From Owenia fusiformis (Eukaryota; Annelida; Polychaeta; Sabellida; Oweniidae): 64,000 bases of DNA. Location of the stretch: assembly GCA_903813345.2 (NCBI GenBank), contig CAIIXF020000001.1, forward strand, positions 48,997,885 to 49,061,884, read 5' to 3'. The translations under genes were made by a program, and so were the position numbers. Positions 14,601 through 29,600 of this stretch are shown piece by piece (the stretch's first letter is position 1; every line of letters starts with the position of its first letter). Under the pieces are notes generated by a model, which ran no database searches, was not told the DNA's origin, and saw only the letters and a list, made by a program, of their open reading frames with translations.

Positions 14601-17600
14601 TTCTGGAGTAAGATGAACTGTTGATATGGTCAGTCTAATATGCATAGTACATGATAACATGGTTGATTCAGTTATGTGCCACTAAATTATGAAAAAAGGA
14701 ATTTTATCCTATGCCAAGTAGAGTTTTAGGGAGATAAGCTGGTAAGATATATCCCGTATCCTGATTTTGAGGTTTCCATATCCAGAACCTCCATATCTCC
14801 CGCCATATCTCCCACTTCGGTGCATATCTTCCCGCTTCCGGTGCATATCTTCCCGCTTCCGGTAATGCAATAAAATGACTTTGCATATGAATGATTTGTT
14901 TATTTTTACACCTTGTACTATTGAAATGGCCATATGCCCCTGAAAACTCAACTTGGTCCGTCCGTCCGTACGTCCGTCCGTCCGTCTGTCCGTCCGTCCG
15001 GGCAATAACTCAAATACCGTTGGCCCGATTTTGTTCATATTTTGTACACATATACCCTATGGGGGTAGAAGTTCTGCTCGAAAGCCGATTTTCAAAATGG
15101 CCGCTCATTTCAAAATGGCGGCCATTTTAGTGCCGATTTTACAGTAATTTTGGTGCAATATGTAAAACTGTAATAGCAATATGTTTTAAATGTCAAAAAT
15201 TTTTAAAGGACATTAATAGTGCTACAAATGTAGATATTAAAGAAGCACATGGCAGCCATCTTGAAAAATGGCCGCCTTTACTCGTCATTTTACGATTTTT
15301 GCTGTAACTCAAAAAATAGTGGAGCGATTTTGTTCATATTTGGTATGTGAATACTATAAGCGTTGCACACTGTCTAAAGACACTTTTGGTAGAAGGCGGC
15401 CATTTTGAAAAATGGCCGCCATTTTGACGTATTTTACTATAACTCGAAAAGTAGTGGAGCGATTTTGTTCATATTTGGTATGTGAATACTATAAGCATGG
15501 CACACTGTCCTATGACACTTTGAGTAGAAGGTGGCCATTTTGAAAAAAAATTGAAAAATGGCCGCCATTTTAACATATTTTACTATAACTCCAAAAGTAG
15601 TGGAGCGATTTTGTTCATATTTGGTATGTGAATACTATAAGCATGGCACACTGTCCTATGACACTTTGGGTACAAGGCAGCCATTTTGAAAAAAAATTGA
15701 AAAATGGCCGCCATTTTAACGTATTTTACTATAACTCGAAAAGTAGTGGAGCGATTTTGTTCATATTTGGTATGTGAATACTATAAGCATGGCACACTAT
15801 GACACTTTTGGTAGAAGGCGGCCATTTTGAAATATTTTTTTTATAAGCATAAGCATGGCACACTGTCTATTTCTAATGACACTTTTGGTAGAAGGTGGCC
15901 ATTTTGAAAAATGGCCGCCATTTTAACATTTTTTACTATGACTCGAAAAGTAGTAGAGCAATTTTGTTCATATTTGATATGTGAATACTTTAAGCATGGC
16001 ACATTGTCTAATAAAACTTTGGGGAGTAGTCGGCCATTTTGAAAAATGGCCACCATTTTTATGTGTGTTATTTAACAAGTACGTGTGCGATTTTTCAAAA
16101 ATTTTAGAGGTGGCTACTTAAAAGCATATTATTTCTTCTGATGACAACTTGGCTAGTGAGCAACCATTTTGAAAATGGTGGCCTTTCTGGTGTGTTGTTT
16201 TATGATATTTGCTATTCGTTTGTAAAAATGCCTGCCATTTCTGTTCGATGGGATTCGCTACGCTTTGGCGTTGCCGTTGTTCTGGTTAGAAAATGCTCCC
16301 AGTTTAAAAGGAATCTCACACAAGTTCAGGAAGGCGTTTTGATAATTCACAATATTGGTCTCAATATTGGTTTATCATGATGTTAAATACCACATTTTCA
16401 CAATATACAGACTCATGTGAGCTTACCAAATCATTTCATCCTATAATAGTTTGTCTCTTCTTTTTCTAGTTCCATCCCTGGCCTATACATCAAAATGATT
16501 GTGTTGATGAAATGCATTTATTCATATGTGGAAACAACATCCATACTTTATGTTATAATCAATGCACTCTAATAGAAACTTGTTATTATAAATATGCAAG
16601 AGATCTTGGACACTTCTATTCATGGGGGGATAATATTATTATGTAAACTGTAAACTTTGCCATGTTTGATTTATGGGTTCTTAGTCAGTGAAAAGTAATA
16701 TATAAGAATAATGTTAATCATTTATGATATAAATCGGCATTAATCATATGTAATTGTGCAATAAAACAATTGTTGATAAGGGTGAAAAATGAAAAAGACA
16801 CTTTTGAGTCAATCATAAAGCTTTCAGCCTGGTTGTGAGTTTTTCCGAAACATTAACCTTACTGTTATTTATTGTTTAGGTGAAGGAATCTGAATCCAGT
16901 ACAATAGAAACAGTGCAATCCATACAAACAACCACAGTTGCTTTACAAAAAGTAAGTAGTGTTTTATTTAGAGAAAGATCCCTCAACTGGAAATATTTTA
17001 AAAATCTAATCCACTCATAAATGGATATTAGCTAATGGCAGACATGACACATATCCTATTGTCGCATGAAAAAGGATTTGAAGATCTGATTTGACAAAGC
17101 CAATTAACATCATAACCTCATTATTCTTGAAATATTTTTGTAATCTATTTTGGCAAAGGCAGTTAATATTATAACCTCTATTCTCAACATTATATTTTTC
17201 AGGCTAAAGACTTGTACCACACCAGGAGTATAGAGTACGAGAAGTTAAAACGGGATAACGCATCTGCTAAAGAAGTAGAAAAAGCAGAAGTAAAGTGCAA
17301 AAAAGCAGGTATGATTCCCCATTTCTGTATTTTTGTATTTTATATAAAAAGCTTATAGACATGAGACTGTTATGGTAGATTATGGATCAAACAGAGAGAA
17401 GGCTTATATGTCATTGATTAAATTGATTTTGACATTTCAATTTAGGGCTTAACTAAATAGCTTCATTTCTCATTCAAGTAACCTTGAAATATCACTAATT
17501 TGTAATGATATGTAACTTACACAATCAAACCTTCATTTCTTTGATTATCAAACATAATATTGAAGCTTAAAAAATTCATCAAAAAGAATATGAATTAATT

Positions 17601-20600
17601 GCCTTTTGAAATTGAAAAAGATGCAAGTAGTTTATTCTATGTAAAGCTTTTATATTTACAGAGAAGAGTTATGTCCTTGTCTATTGATTCTGCAAGTTAC
17701 AAAACATTTTAGAGTTATTTTAGAGCCATTGGCCCTTTAATTAATGATTATGAAATATGAAACACTTAGTTTGTGGTCTTTAGAAAGTCTAATTGAGTAC
17801 CACGATGTTGAGTAAATGTAATTAAATGGCAATGGTGAGACTTTGATTAGAGGAAGTAGATAAGGGAGGGGATCAACTTTCATTATTCCCAATCACACTA
17901 GGTTTACTTATTACTGATAATGTCATTTACCTGCAGATGTTTTGATATGGTTTTCAGTTAAGATTTTTGTTATTCTATTTTGTCATTTGTTTTTCAGGTG
18001 ATGACTATAAAGGTCTAGTGGAAAAATACAATAATATTAGGAATGATTTTGAAACAAAAATATTTGACGCATGTAATGTAAGTTGTTGTTTACATTGAAA
18101 AGCATTCACATTTGTCATACAAATATATAAGGAAATGTCAGATGTATTTAGAAATTGATACTATTCCCAAGAGAATCCACTTCATCTGCACTCTTTAAAT
18201 TGCAGATAATTTTTTCATCTTGTGTGTCATCAATCTGATCTTTTTGTACAGTACATGTAGTCAAAAATCACTGCACTACATTGATTTTACTTATTAGTAA
18301 AAGATTTACATATAGTTAAAATTTGTTCCACATTAATCTCATGCAGGGGATTAAAGGCGTTCAGCATCTGTAAGAAATACAACAAATGGCAGGTAGTGCC
18401 ATTTTTCATGTTCATGTTGTTGAAAAATTGCTTCGATCTCACCTTATGGCTTTATTTTCAGAAATTCCAAGAGATTGAAACAATGCACATACAGCAGATG
18501 AAGAGCTTTTTAGCCACATATGCAAAGGGTTGGGAGGGGGGCCATACACTCATAGGCCAAGTACATGAAACATTTAGGAACAGTTTAGATGAACTCAATG
18601 AGGAAAAGTTATTAGAAACATTTGTTGAGAATAAAAAGACTGGTGCTGAGAAACCAGGTAAAGAAAATTTATTTTTGTAAATTATGCAAATTTTATATTT
18701 TTGGACAACACAAATGTTCTCATTTGTGATATTTATAATATGAAATATTTTATAAAGTTCATTATGGTTTTGAAAACATATTTCAATATTTTTCATTTAT
18801 GTAAAACTAAAATCAGAAATATTTTTAGTGAAAGATTTCTAGAAATAGATTGTTCTCATTAGTACTGTGTGGAGTTATTTATTGGCAACCATCCAGGCTA
18901 CAAACACATTGACATAACCTTTGACCTCTACGCAGATAGCTTACTATCTATCGATGTGTACTTTGATTTGTATTAAAATAAAACTGCATATTGGCAATTT
19001 CACATATGTAGTGTTTTATTTAAGGTTTAATACAGTTTGAGGAACCTGACTTGTCTTCATTGCCAGCTGCAACATCAAGTACCTCGCTAGAAAGCCAAGA
19101 TAAAGCTCCAGTAGACAAACCTAAACCTCTAAGTCTCGGTAAGTTGAACAGACCCTTTTTAGCAAAATTTTAATATTTTCTTCTTTTTGTTAATTTCTCG
19201 TAATGTTTCTTTCTACACTTGCTCAAATGATTTGGTAATGGTGTATCTTTTGTATTTTTATCTTATTCTTAATTTTTTTATGAAATAAACAGTGAATTTA
19301 GTAATGCTTTATTTTTAACTCTTATGCATGAATAATTACATCTGTATATGCATGAGGAAAAGGGATTATATATCCTCAATCTGTTTTGGGGAATGCACCT
19401 CCTTTCTCCTCACTAGGTGTTAAAGGGAAACCTTAAAGGAATTAGAAGTGATAGAGAGTTTAAAGTGTTGGAAGCAATCTTCAAAAGGAATGCCAATTTT
19501 TAAATGACAATTCTGATCTCATTTTTTTTAACTGAGAATTTAGATATTAAATATATAGAAGTTTTTGATGATTTTAGATTCAGAAATGTCCAAATTCAGT
19601 ACTCTTTTTAAAACATGCAAGATAACCCACAAAATCACAGTGTTATCCTAAAATAAATTAAGAAATTATGGACATTTTAGAAACTAGGCATAGCATGGAA
19701 TGATGACTCCAAAACATATAAACTAGTAATTATTTTTTTGCCGAACTAATTCTCAACTTGTCTCTATCCCTTCTAGTCCCATTTATGTCATCTATTTCTG
19801 CATGTTGCACTGTTGTAGGTGTTGGTGACATGTCTTTTGGCAATTCAACATATCACATGCCTCCTATAATACGTGGCAGTCCAGTATCAAGCCCAAAAAC
19901 CAAGCGAACAACCACATGGGGAAGTCCCAAAGGATCGCCTAAATCTCAGAAATCGGGGCAACACTCTCACGACAAAGCGCCATCTGGCGTTAGTCACAGA
20001 ACCAGCCCAGTTCTATCAAAACTCACTGATCCCTTTGGTGCGCTGACTCTAAGGGGCTCAAAGTGTAAAAAATGTTGATGTTGCTTTGTTAAATTGTTTG
20101 ATATTATAGGATAATTACTGCTTTTTGGAGGAAGATCAGCATCCTGTGTACAGACTGTTCTGTTGCAGAATATATTGCTTTCCCAAGATAAGGCAGTCGT
20201 AATTATTTCTAGATAATGATTATTTAATAATTGTAAGAATATTTAGGATGTTATGAGAAGTGTTTGACCAGTTTGTATAAAATGAGTATTCATTGTGACC
20301 AGAGATTACTGCTTCCACAGAATTCAACAACATGTTTTGATTACATCTGAATGAATATACATTTGCAAACTATGAGATTTCTATGCAAATCAGAAACTGG
20401 AGATCTGTGTAATTTAATTCCTCGATCTAAATGATTGCTAAATACATACAAATAAAAAGATTGACAAATACAATTTTGAAAAGAAAAATCCTGAAACTCT
20501 TTGAAACTGCTTTCTTTATTAGCCTCTGTATACATGTATAAGTACCTTTTATTAATCAAGTAGATTCATTTTTCTTGTATGCTTTTGCTTAACATTATTT

Positions 20601-23600
20601 TACTTCTTTCTTGTTGGTATGGAAAGATTGTGAACATGGGAAGGGGCACTTGGTGCAAGACTTAGGTTGAAGCTGTTTTTCTAATATTGTTTGAATTTTA
20701 TATTACATGTATTGCTATATCATAGCGTTGTATTTTAATATTACATTACACTTACAATTAAAATTACACATCTCTTGTACATTTGATATTCACATTATTT
20801 TATAGCATAAAACACTTTTATGTATTAAGCTGATATTAATTATGTGTTAAAAAGCATAATCTGTTTGGAGTCTTATATCTTGTAATTCTTCAGGAGGGTC
20901 ATGCATATGCACTAATAATCTGTCATTGCCACATGTACTAATACTGTCTTGTCATTGTCATTGTAGGAGCTATTACATACATTCCAGGGTTTAAGAAGAA
21001 GAAAGATAAGCGTGACAAGAAGAAGAAGAAAGACAAGAAGAAAGGAAAAGATCAGGTGGAGCAAGAAGAGAGGAAAACTCCAGAAGTTGATGAAGATGGT
21101 TTCTCTATCAGACCAGAGAATCCTTTGGGAGACAAGGATGGCAATAGCTGGTACTCAAGTTCAGATTCAGACTCAGGTAATACAGGGTGATCCAAAAATG
21201 CAACACCCTATTTTTGGAATATATTTCTTGTGTAAATAAAAAAAACGGAGTGAACAGTGGTATATTCATGTTGCATCTTCAACTTTGAGACAAGGATGGC
21301 AATAGCTGGTACTCAAGTTCAGATTCAGACTTAGGTAATACAGGGTGATACAAAAATGCACCATTTAGTTTTGGAATACATTATTTGTGTAAATAGAGTG
21401 AACAGTGGTATATTCATATTGCATCTTCAACTTTGATATATAGAGAAATTTTGTTTTCTGTCAAGCCTCGTATTATATTAGTTTCACCCAAAGCTAGTGA
21501 TTCTATATCCCTCTCAGACCAATCAGAATACAGTACAATCATGCTGTATAGCAAAAGAGCATGGTTACTAAAGAAAAACTAATAAGTGGTCAAAAGCTCA
21601 TGGTTTAAGGGTTGAAAATGAAACCCTAGTGTATTAAATCACTCATAAAGCATATAGAGACCTGGGTATATGTTTATGTTGTACTAATGTATGAGAATCT
21701 CATCTACAAATATGAAAAATACTTGTATCATGTAAATGCTTTTACTTTAGATGGGGAAGAAAAGAAGAAAATTAAAGTTGAAATCAAACCAGTGAACTCC
21801 ACTGCACCAGTTGCCACTGGCAACGTGGATGACATCAGAATATCTGTAGGATCTCTACGTTTATCACCCACACATACGGTAGGAAACAAAGGCTTTGCTT
21901 CACAATTATGAGGAAATCACTTAGGGCACTTAGAAACAAAGTGTCCCCACTTGTTGACTGAATTAGATTTCTTACATTTAGTGCTGCATTAAACTGATAA
22001 GTTAAATATTCCAAGAAGAAGGGGTCTACATGTATATTTATAGAACAAGGTGTTTTGTACATAAAGCAAAATATAATAACTTTGTTGTTATGAGATTGCA
22101 TTTTATTGTCTTTTGCAACCCAATTAGATCAAATAACAATACAAATTAAAGAAGCAAATCTTTTATTCTTAGTTTCCTTCACCAAAAACTATTTTTTACA
22201 ATCAAAACCACTCAATAACATTGTATGCAGTTATTAGCATTTCATATTATAAGTTTATATCTGTCTTTGAAATGGCAACATGTAGCTATTCGAGTGCTTA
22301 CATGCATGTTGGTGAACTAGAATTTGATTTCAGAAAAAGCCAATGAAGACAAATAACTCAGATGCCAATATGAAGAGGTCACAGTCCGTTTCAGATACTC
22401 TAGGGTATGTATTCTGCTTGAATAGTTGTAATATGAGTCTGTACAGGACTTTCAAATGTATAACACCCAGATGCAGGTTATCATTATTTATTATGTCTTG
22501 ACAATGAAGTGTAGAAACCTAAGATCTGTTTAATTTCTAAAATTTTTTTTCATTGCTGTACATCAATTAAGAGATCAATATTGTTCTATGCATAAGTGTG
22601 AAAGCATTTGAACTGTATTGTATTGGCATAATAATTATTTTTTAATTTATTTAATTTTTAGGAATTCCAAGATGCCAAGTCAGGATCTACTAGGTTTGGA
22701 TCTATTTGGTTTGTCTTCAAGTGCTTCCACACCTACTGGGACTACCTATACATTCCCCTCACCCAACAACTCCTTACATAATGACACAACTAGCAATACA
22801 AGTCGTGACAACACCCCCTCTTCTAGTAAGTTCATCCTCACCCAGCTTACCCAGGGGTCAGTTTCTCCGCGCATCAAGGATCCACAAATCAGTTGTTTGT
22901 TTGCTTTAATTCTGAGAAAGAACAATTGATTTGTGGAATGGACGTTTTACAATGTTTGGAGTTTACCCCAGCACTTTAGCTAAAGGTTTAAGGCCAGCTA
23001 GTCAAAATAATATTATGGACCAATTTCAATGCAATTTTTCTGATCTCATGAAAATATCTTCTCATGAATATTGTGAGTTATGCATTGTAAAATTCAGCTG
23101 TCTTTTACAACATTGCCTCAGTTACTGTAAGACAATTGATTTTTTATGAATTCTAATTCACGGCACAATACTTTTGAGGGATGGACTGTGATTATCTGAT
23201 TGGCCTTTAGCTAGAGCCTAAATGTTGCTTGTTACACACTCTTGTGTCTCTAAGCCTTCCTATCCAGGGGTCAACTTGTCACAGTGGACAGTTGTAAAAA
23301 ACAATCCATAGTATAAGTATCAATAGTTAAAATTCAATCTCATCATATATTCAAGTTTTCCTCAATGTAATACAGTTAAACTCGTGAGAGTGGCATCCCC
23401 TTGGTTCAGCTAAAAGTGTTGGACTAAGGAAGTGTTCAACTTATATAACAGACTGAAAAAGTTTTTACAAAAGTGTTCCACTTGTAGAGGTGTTCCACTT
23501 GACAGGGTTTACTGTATGTGGCATGCTTCCTACCTTATATAATAAGATTTAGAATAAGCACATGTATATAAATGCTTGCACTTGTTTTGTCACCATGGAT

Positions 23601-26600
23601 ATGTATGTTCTGTCATGTATTTGATGCCAATTAGGCAGCAGAATTAGCATGGCATATCATATTGCATGCTCAAAGCAGTGATAGTGAAGAAATGATTTTG
23701 TTACAAATTCTTGATAAAAGAAGATGTGTCATTATTTTAGGTCTGAAAATAACCAAAATGCCTGAATGTGATCTACTTATTTAATAAAGACACTAAGTAT
23801 TTGTAATTTAAAAAATGACATATGTCGAAAAGAAATTGTAGCACCTTGTAACTTGTGATACTACTGTTAGATTTTGATACAAACCTTCTTTTCTAATTCG
23901 GGAAATATTTGAGCATGAAAAAATCTTGTATAATTGAATATCAAAAAGCAATCCAACTCATTCTCTAATTGAGCATTTTCAAGTGTTGGTGTTTATAGGT
24001 AAGAGGATTTATATCAGTCATTTTTAAACTGGGGTATTCTAAGATCTCAGTTTTAGCCACAACATTAATTTTATTCAAAGATTTTTTATTTCAGATCCTC
24101 TATTCAATTTAGATGAATCTGGTAGTAGTGAGGGTGGAACAATTGCCCCCTCTTTGCCTAATAAACAACGGCCTCGTTCAACCACTCCCACTGCTGGCTC
24201 TAGTCTATTTCCTGCCCCACCCCCGCGGCTTGCAGCACCTAGGAAAATTAGTGGCCCACAGGTAGGCAAACCTTGATATTATAATTGCCCTGAAAAACGT
24301 TGATATTATAGTATCCCTGATAAAAGCTTTGATATTATAGTAGCCCTGACAGAGCTTTGATATTATAGTATCCCTGACAGAACTTTGATATTATAGTAGC
24401 CCTGACAAAACTTTGATAGTATGGTAGCCTAAGATGTTAGTTATCATCTGTTGGGTTTCTACTATACTATTAGAATAGTCATTTATAAGCTGGATTTTTA
24501 TTTATTCTATTTTGCAGTCAACAAGTAGACCGACTGGCCGTCAAAGTCCCGCAGCCCCATTTACACGGGCAGATAGTTCAGGTAGTTTAGGTTCCGTCAC
24601 ATTCAATACCACTTCAATGCCAACAGGATCATCAAGGGGACCCAGCCCTCTAACTATAGGTACAAGTGAAAACATTGTATATTTTATTGCTTTTAGTTAA
24701 TAAATATAAATCATGTAATACCTCAAGTAGAACACTTTCTCGCAAGACCAAGGGTATTCCATTTACACATATTTACTCTTATTTACACATGCAATAGTGC
24801 TGTCTATTCTTCTAATTCATTTCAAGCAAATCTTGTTATTCTTTTTTTTAGGAATGTCTGACACAATTCCAATTGCAATAGCTTTCACGGAGCAAGTGAA
24901 TGCTCTCTTCCAAGGCTCGGATGAAACTAAGTAGGAAATTTTGTTGATTACTTTTGAATTACCCCTCATATAAGCAAAATATTTAGAAGGATTTAGTCCC
25001 TATTGAAATCACAGTAAAATTAAAAGGTCAATGTTTGTAAGTTTAGCATACGTGTATGAATATCTTTATTGCCTGATATTAAGATGATTTTCCAATATTT
25101 TGAAAAGTATTTAAACATGAGCCTTACTCAGTTGTCAGTGGTCGATTTTAAAACTTCATACAGTAAAACATGCTAGTTTGGATAAAAAGCAATCAATTTG
25201 TTTTCTAGTTGAGAAATGTTTAAAGAGAGAATCAGAGATAGCGAGCAGGCTAAAAAAAAAATTGTATCAATTTCAGAATATTTTTGGCTCATGTCATTCC
25301 TTGTCACGTCTATTTTCTAAAAATCACAAAAGTGCACACTTTATTCAAGGAAAACAATAGATTTTTACAATAATGTATTATTTTTCTATAAGAATGGTTA
25401 CCATTCTTATTATTTGGGAGAATTTTAAGATTTTTCACCCATTTTTGCACTTTGAATCATTAATAACTTCAACAATTTATAATATATTGTGAATCTTTTG
25501 GGAGATATTGTATTTGATATTGTAAGGAATAGATTGGTAGGTCATTATGCACGTTGCTTGTAATTTTGTCACCCCCTATAGATCTGATTCTGCCTTTAAG
25601 CTTTAATGTTTATTGAAAGGAAAATTGTGTATCATAATCTTTGAAAAGAACTGGCGTTTCAATATTTAATATCGCAGGTGTAAAAAATAGGATATCGCAA
25701 TAACCTGATAAATGTTATTTGACACTAGGTGTAAAGTGAAGTCCACGGGAGATGTGACCATATCGTTCCCTACAGGAATTGTTAAGGCCCTGCTAGATAA
25801 CCCCAACCCTAGTGTTTTAACTTTCCGAATGAAAAATGTGCAAAGCTTACAAGATATAGTGGTCAATAAGCAGCTTGTAACAGAGTGAGTATGAACTATG
25901 TAAAAATACAGATAAATTATTGTGTTTGATATAATGATGTAAATGGGTTCAGATTGGATTCAAGTACAGTGAAGCCCAATTTTAGCTCCAAGTTTTACAT
26001 GTTCATTGATAATCCTTTGTACCCAAATATAAAACATGATATAGCCAACACCCTTAAGCTCTATTTCTTATTTTAACATAACAGTCTATGCTTCAGTGAT
26101 ATCACTTTATTTTCATTTCCATGTGAATTACCAAATGTTTTTCTAATCAATAGGTTTATTTCATAAATACAAACAAATATACAATGAAAAGACAGGGTTG
26201 GAGCAAATCGCCTTCCGGCATTTCATGTCCCCATTTGAATATTTACAATAGAGAGCATGTATGCAAGATTCAAATAGCTAAAATTTGGACAAATATAAAA
26301 TAAAGATAAATTACCAACTAATTTATCATATTTATCAATGAATAATTCCTTATTTCAGAGAAACATCGCAGTCAACCAGTCAATGTAGAGTGTATTCCTT
26401 TGATATGCCAAATCTCTCTGAACATCTACGGAAGCAACATGAAACTAATCAGGGTTCTAGCTATTTCAATATTGACATTCTTAAATATCAGGTATGTATG
26501 TATTCTGTGAAAGTATCCAAGAGAAATGGGAAATTAAGAATTTAGTAGGTCTACAATACAGAATTAATAAACCAGATGAAATAATTCTTGATTTTCATCA

Positions 26601-29600
26601 TTTAATATTCAGATGAGTCAATGTATGCTCATTGTCCATTGTTTTTGGAAATTGAAAATAGAAGCAGAAAAAGACAAACAAACATGTTCATGTATGTGTC
26701 TGTAGTCTAAACTGATGTCAAGTAAAAAAAACTCGCAAATAATTAACTAATATTTAATTGTTGCATACAGATTATACAGTCAGGTATACAGTCCACACCT
26801 CTACATCTGACAACATATTGGAAATGTGAGCCTCATCAGACAGACTTCAGGCTGGATTACACTTACAATGGGGCTGCTATCAGTCAGAAGTCACCTCTGT
26901 CTAATGTCACTGTGACCTGCATTGTGACTGGAGATGTTACCAACATGCAGGCTAAACCCTCAGGAATATGGTAAGAAGTTTTCCAAGTACGATAAGGGAC
27001 AATGAATTGAAAGTATATATTGGAATGTGTAGTAAGTCACTCATGACTGAGAGTGGTACTCATTACTAGGTAAAGAGGTTTGGATGTACTAAATAATAAA
27101 CAAGGACTTTTAATCAGGTCTGCCATTTTTTATGTTGTTAGTTTCTCAATCTTATAATCTTGATTGATTGAAGAGTCAATAGCTTTCATAGTTCAGTGTT
27201 AACCATGTAATTTATTGTCAATTATAAAAGTTATTATTTGTATTAAATCCTTTGTTTAAATTCAGGAGTTGAATACTTCAGATGGTTACTTTGGACTAAC
27301 CAGTTGAACTTGGATGCTGTACTTGTAGGAATGGTGCAAATAAGCGTGCAGTATGGAAGCTGCCAGATATCAGTGATATGAATGAGGATGGGGGTCAGGG
27401 ATGTTTACGTGCCAAATTTGACCTCGCAGCTGGCCCCACCAACCCCAGTGCAGTAGCGGTACAGTTCACCTGCGAAAACTCATCACTGTCAGGAATTGAT
27501 TTTGAACTTGCGGGAGGTGGTTACAGACTATCACTTGCAAAGAAACGATTCACATCAGGTGAGTTGAGTCATTCACCATATAAATCAACATTTAAATGAA
27601 CCTAATGGGGTTGAGTTGTTGACCATATAAGGCAATCTATTGCACTTGAGGTCACATTAGGAAAACCATCTGGTGAGTCAGACCCTTATTTAGTTATAAG
27701 AAACTATATTTTGGTAATATTCAGGATGATGCAATACAGAGCACTGGTTCATCTGACAGTGACTGGTGAATCTCACTGTGGGGCAGCTGTTATTTCACAT
27801 TGAATTAATAAATGGGATAATAGCAGTATAGCTCCATAATTCAATGTTGACTCAACCAGTAAAATGTTTTGTTTTGCTGATTTATTTTGATAAAATTGTC
27901 ATTAGTGTCAAGCCCTTTTTTACATGTCAAAATGAAAAAAAATCATAGAAAAGCTTAACCAGTGAGACTTAGGGGATAATCAAGCAAGCACTGATTTATA
28001 ATGGAGTTATGATGCATCCTGCCTGGTAAGATTCTGGTATTTCTATGTAAAAGTTTAATTGCAGGTCGGTATATGGTCCAGGTCTAGCATGAGGTAAGAG
28101 CCTTATATGTCACACAATTTGTATACAAGCTTTAGGGTCATGGGTACACTATAAAGCACTATCTCTGATTATCCCAACAAAGAAAGTTCGAGAGGGATAT
28201 AGAGAATCCATCCGTCTGTCTGTTCTTCCATCCATCCGTTTGTGTTTTCAGGCGATAACTCAAATACCGGTTGACAGATTCAATTAAAATTTTATAGGCT
28301 TATGCCTTATGGGTGTAGGACCTCTGCTCGAGAATGAATTTTCAATATGGGCCCTCAATTCAAAATGGCCAACATTTTTTTGTAAAAAATGTAATATTTG
28401 ATAACTCAAATACTAGTTGACAGATTTAATTCAAATTTTTTGTTAAATACAAGTAAACGGATTTGGTTCAAATTGTATGCCTAAGAATAAAGTAGCTCTG
28501 TTCAAGAAAGAATTTTCAAGATGTTGGCTGACTTTCAAAATGGCTACCATTTTTCGGAAAAAAACATAATCTTTGATAACTCAAAAACCAGTGAACGAAT
28601 TTGGTTCAAATTTTATATGCTGATGCCTAGGGATGCAGTGCTCTGTTCTAGAAAGAATTTTTAAGATGGCGGCTGAATTTTAAAATGGCCACCATTTTTC
28701 ATAAAGAACATAATCTTTGATAACTCAAATGCCAATTGACAGATTTTGTTCAAATTATGCTGCTACCTAGGGAAAAGGAGCTCTGCTTAAGAAGAAATTT
28801 TCAAGATGGCCACTTATTATCAAAATATGTTTTGTTTGGTGGGATTTGCTACTCCGTGGAGTTGCTGTTTTTAAAGTTCTTGTATATACTGGCGTAAATT
28901 TCCCACTTTTTCAAACAATGAGTTAAATCAAAGCTCATATAGTCATAGCGCTATGAATTTTTTAACCAAGGGAGTTGTACTGTTGCTTTGTCCACTGAAA
29001 AATAGTTGAAATCAACAAATCACTGTCATGTTTGTTCATTGATTGTAGTTGATAGATGCATGATTTATATATTGGATTGAAGCTTATTGTATCTCTTGGA
29101 AATTCCATATAATTTTGTCCTCGGTATCAAGTGATTACAATATGGAGCAATCAGCTTGTAGTTCAGCAAATGGTGTCTGTGTTATATGTGTGGAATATTA
29201 TACTATTCAAAATGCTCTGTTGCTTTCTGCATTAAGTAGTAAATTCCGGTGAGTCACTATACAAAATTGGTAGTGATTTTAATTTTCAGAAGTTGCAAAT
29301 AAGGTGAATCATACAAAAGTATTGCATAAATTGTACTTTAGATTAAACAATATAAGGAATCCACCTTTCCAACATCCCCATCTTCATATAATAATTCTTC
29401 AGCATTTTTAAATGAATCACACAATAGGGGGCCCAGAACTTATCTCTGTGGAACTTAATACATCCTCCAAACACAGGGGTCATTCAGACATCATTGGAAC
29501 ACAGTGGATGATATCGGGACCCCTGCATTTGGAGGATGCCCCTAATGTAAATGCTTTTTAAGTTATAATTCTATTCAAATCCTACTTTCCCAAATCCATC

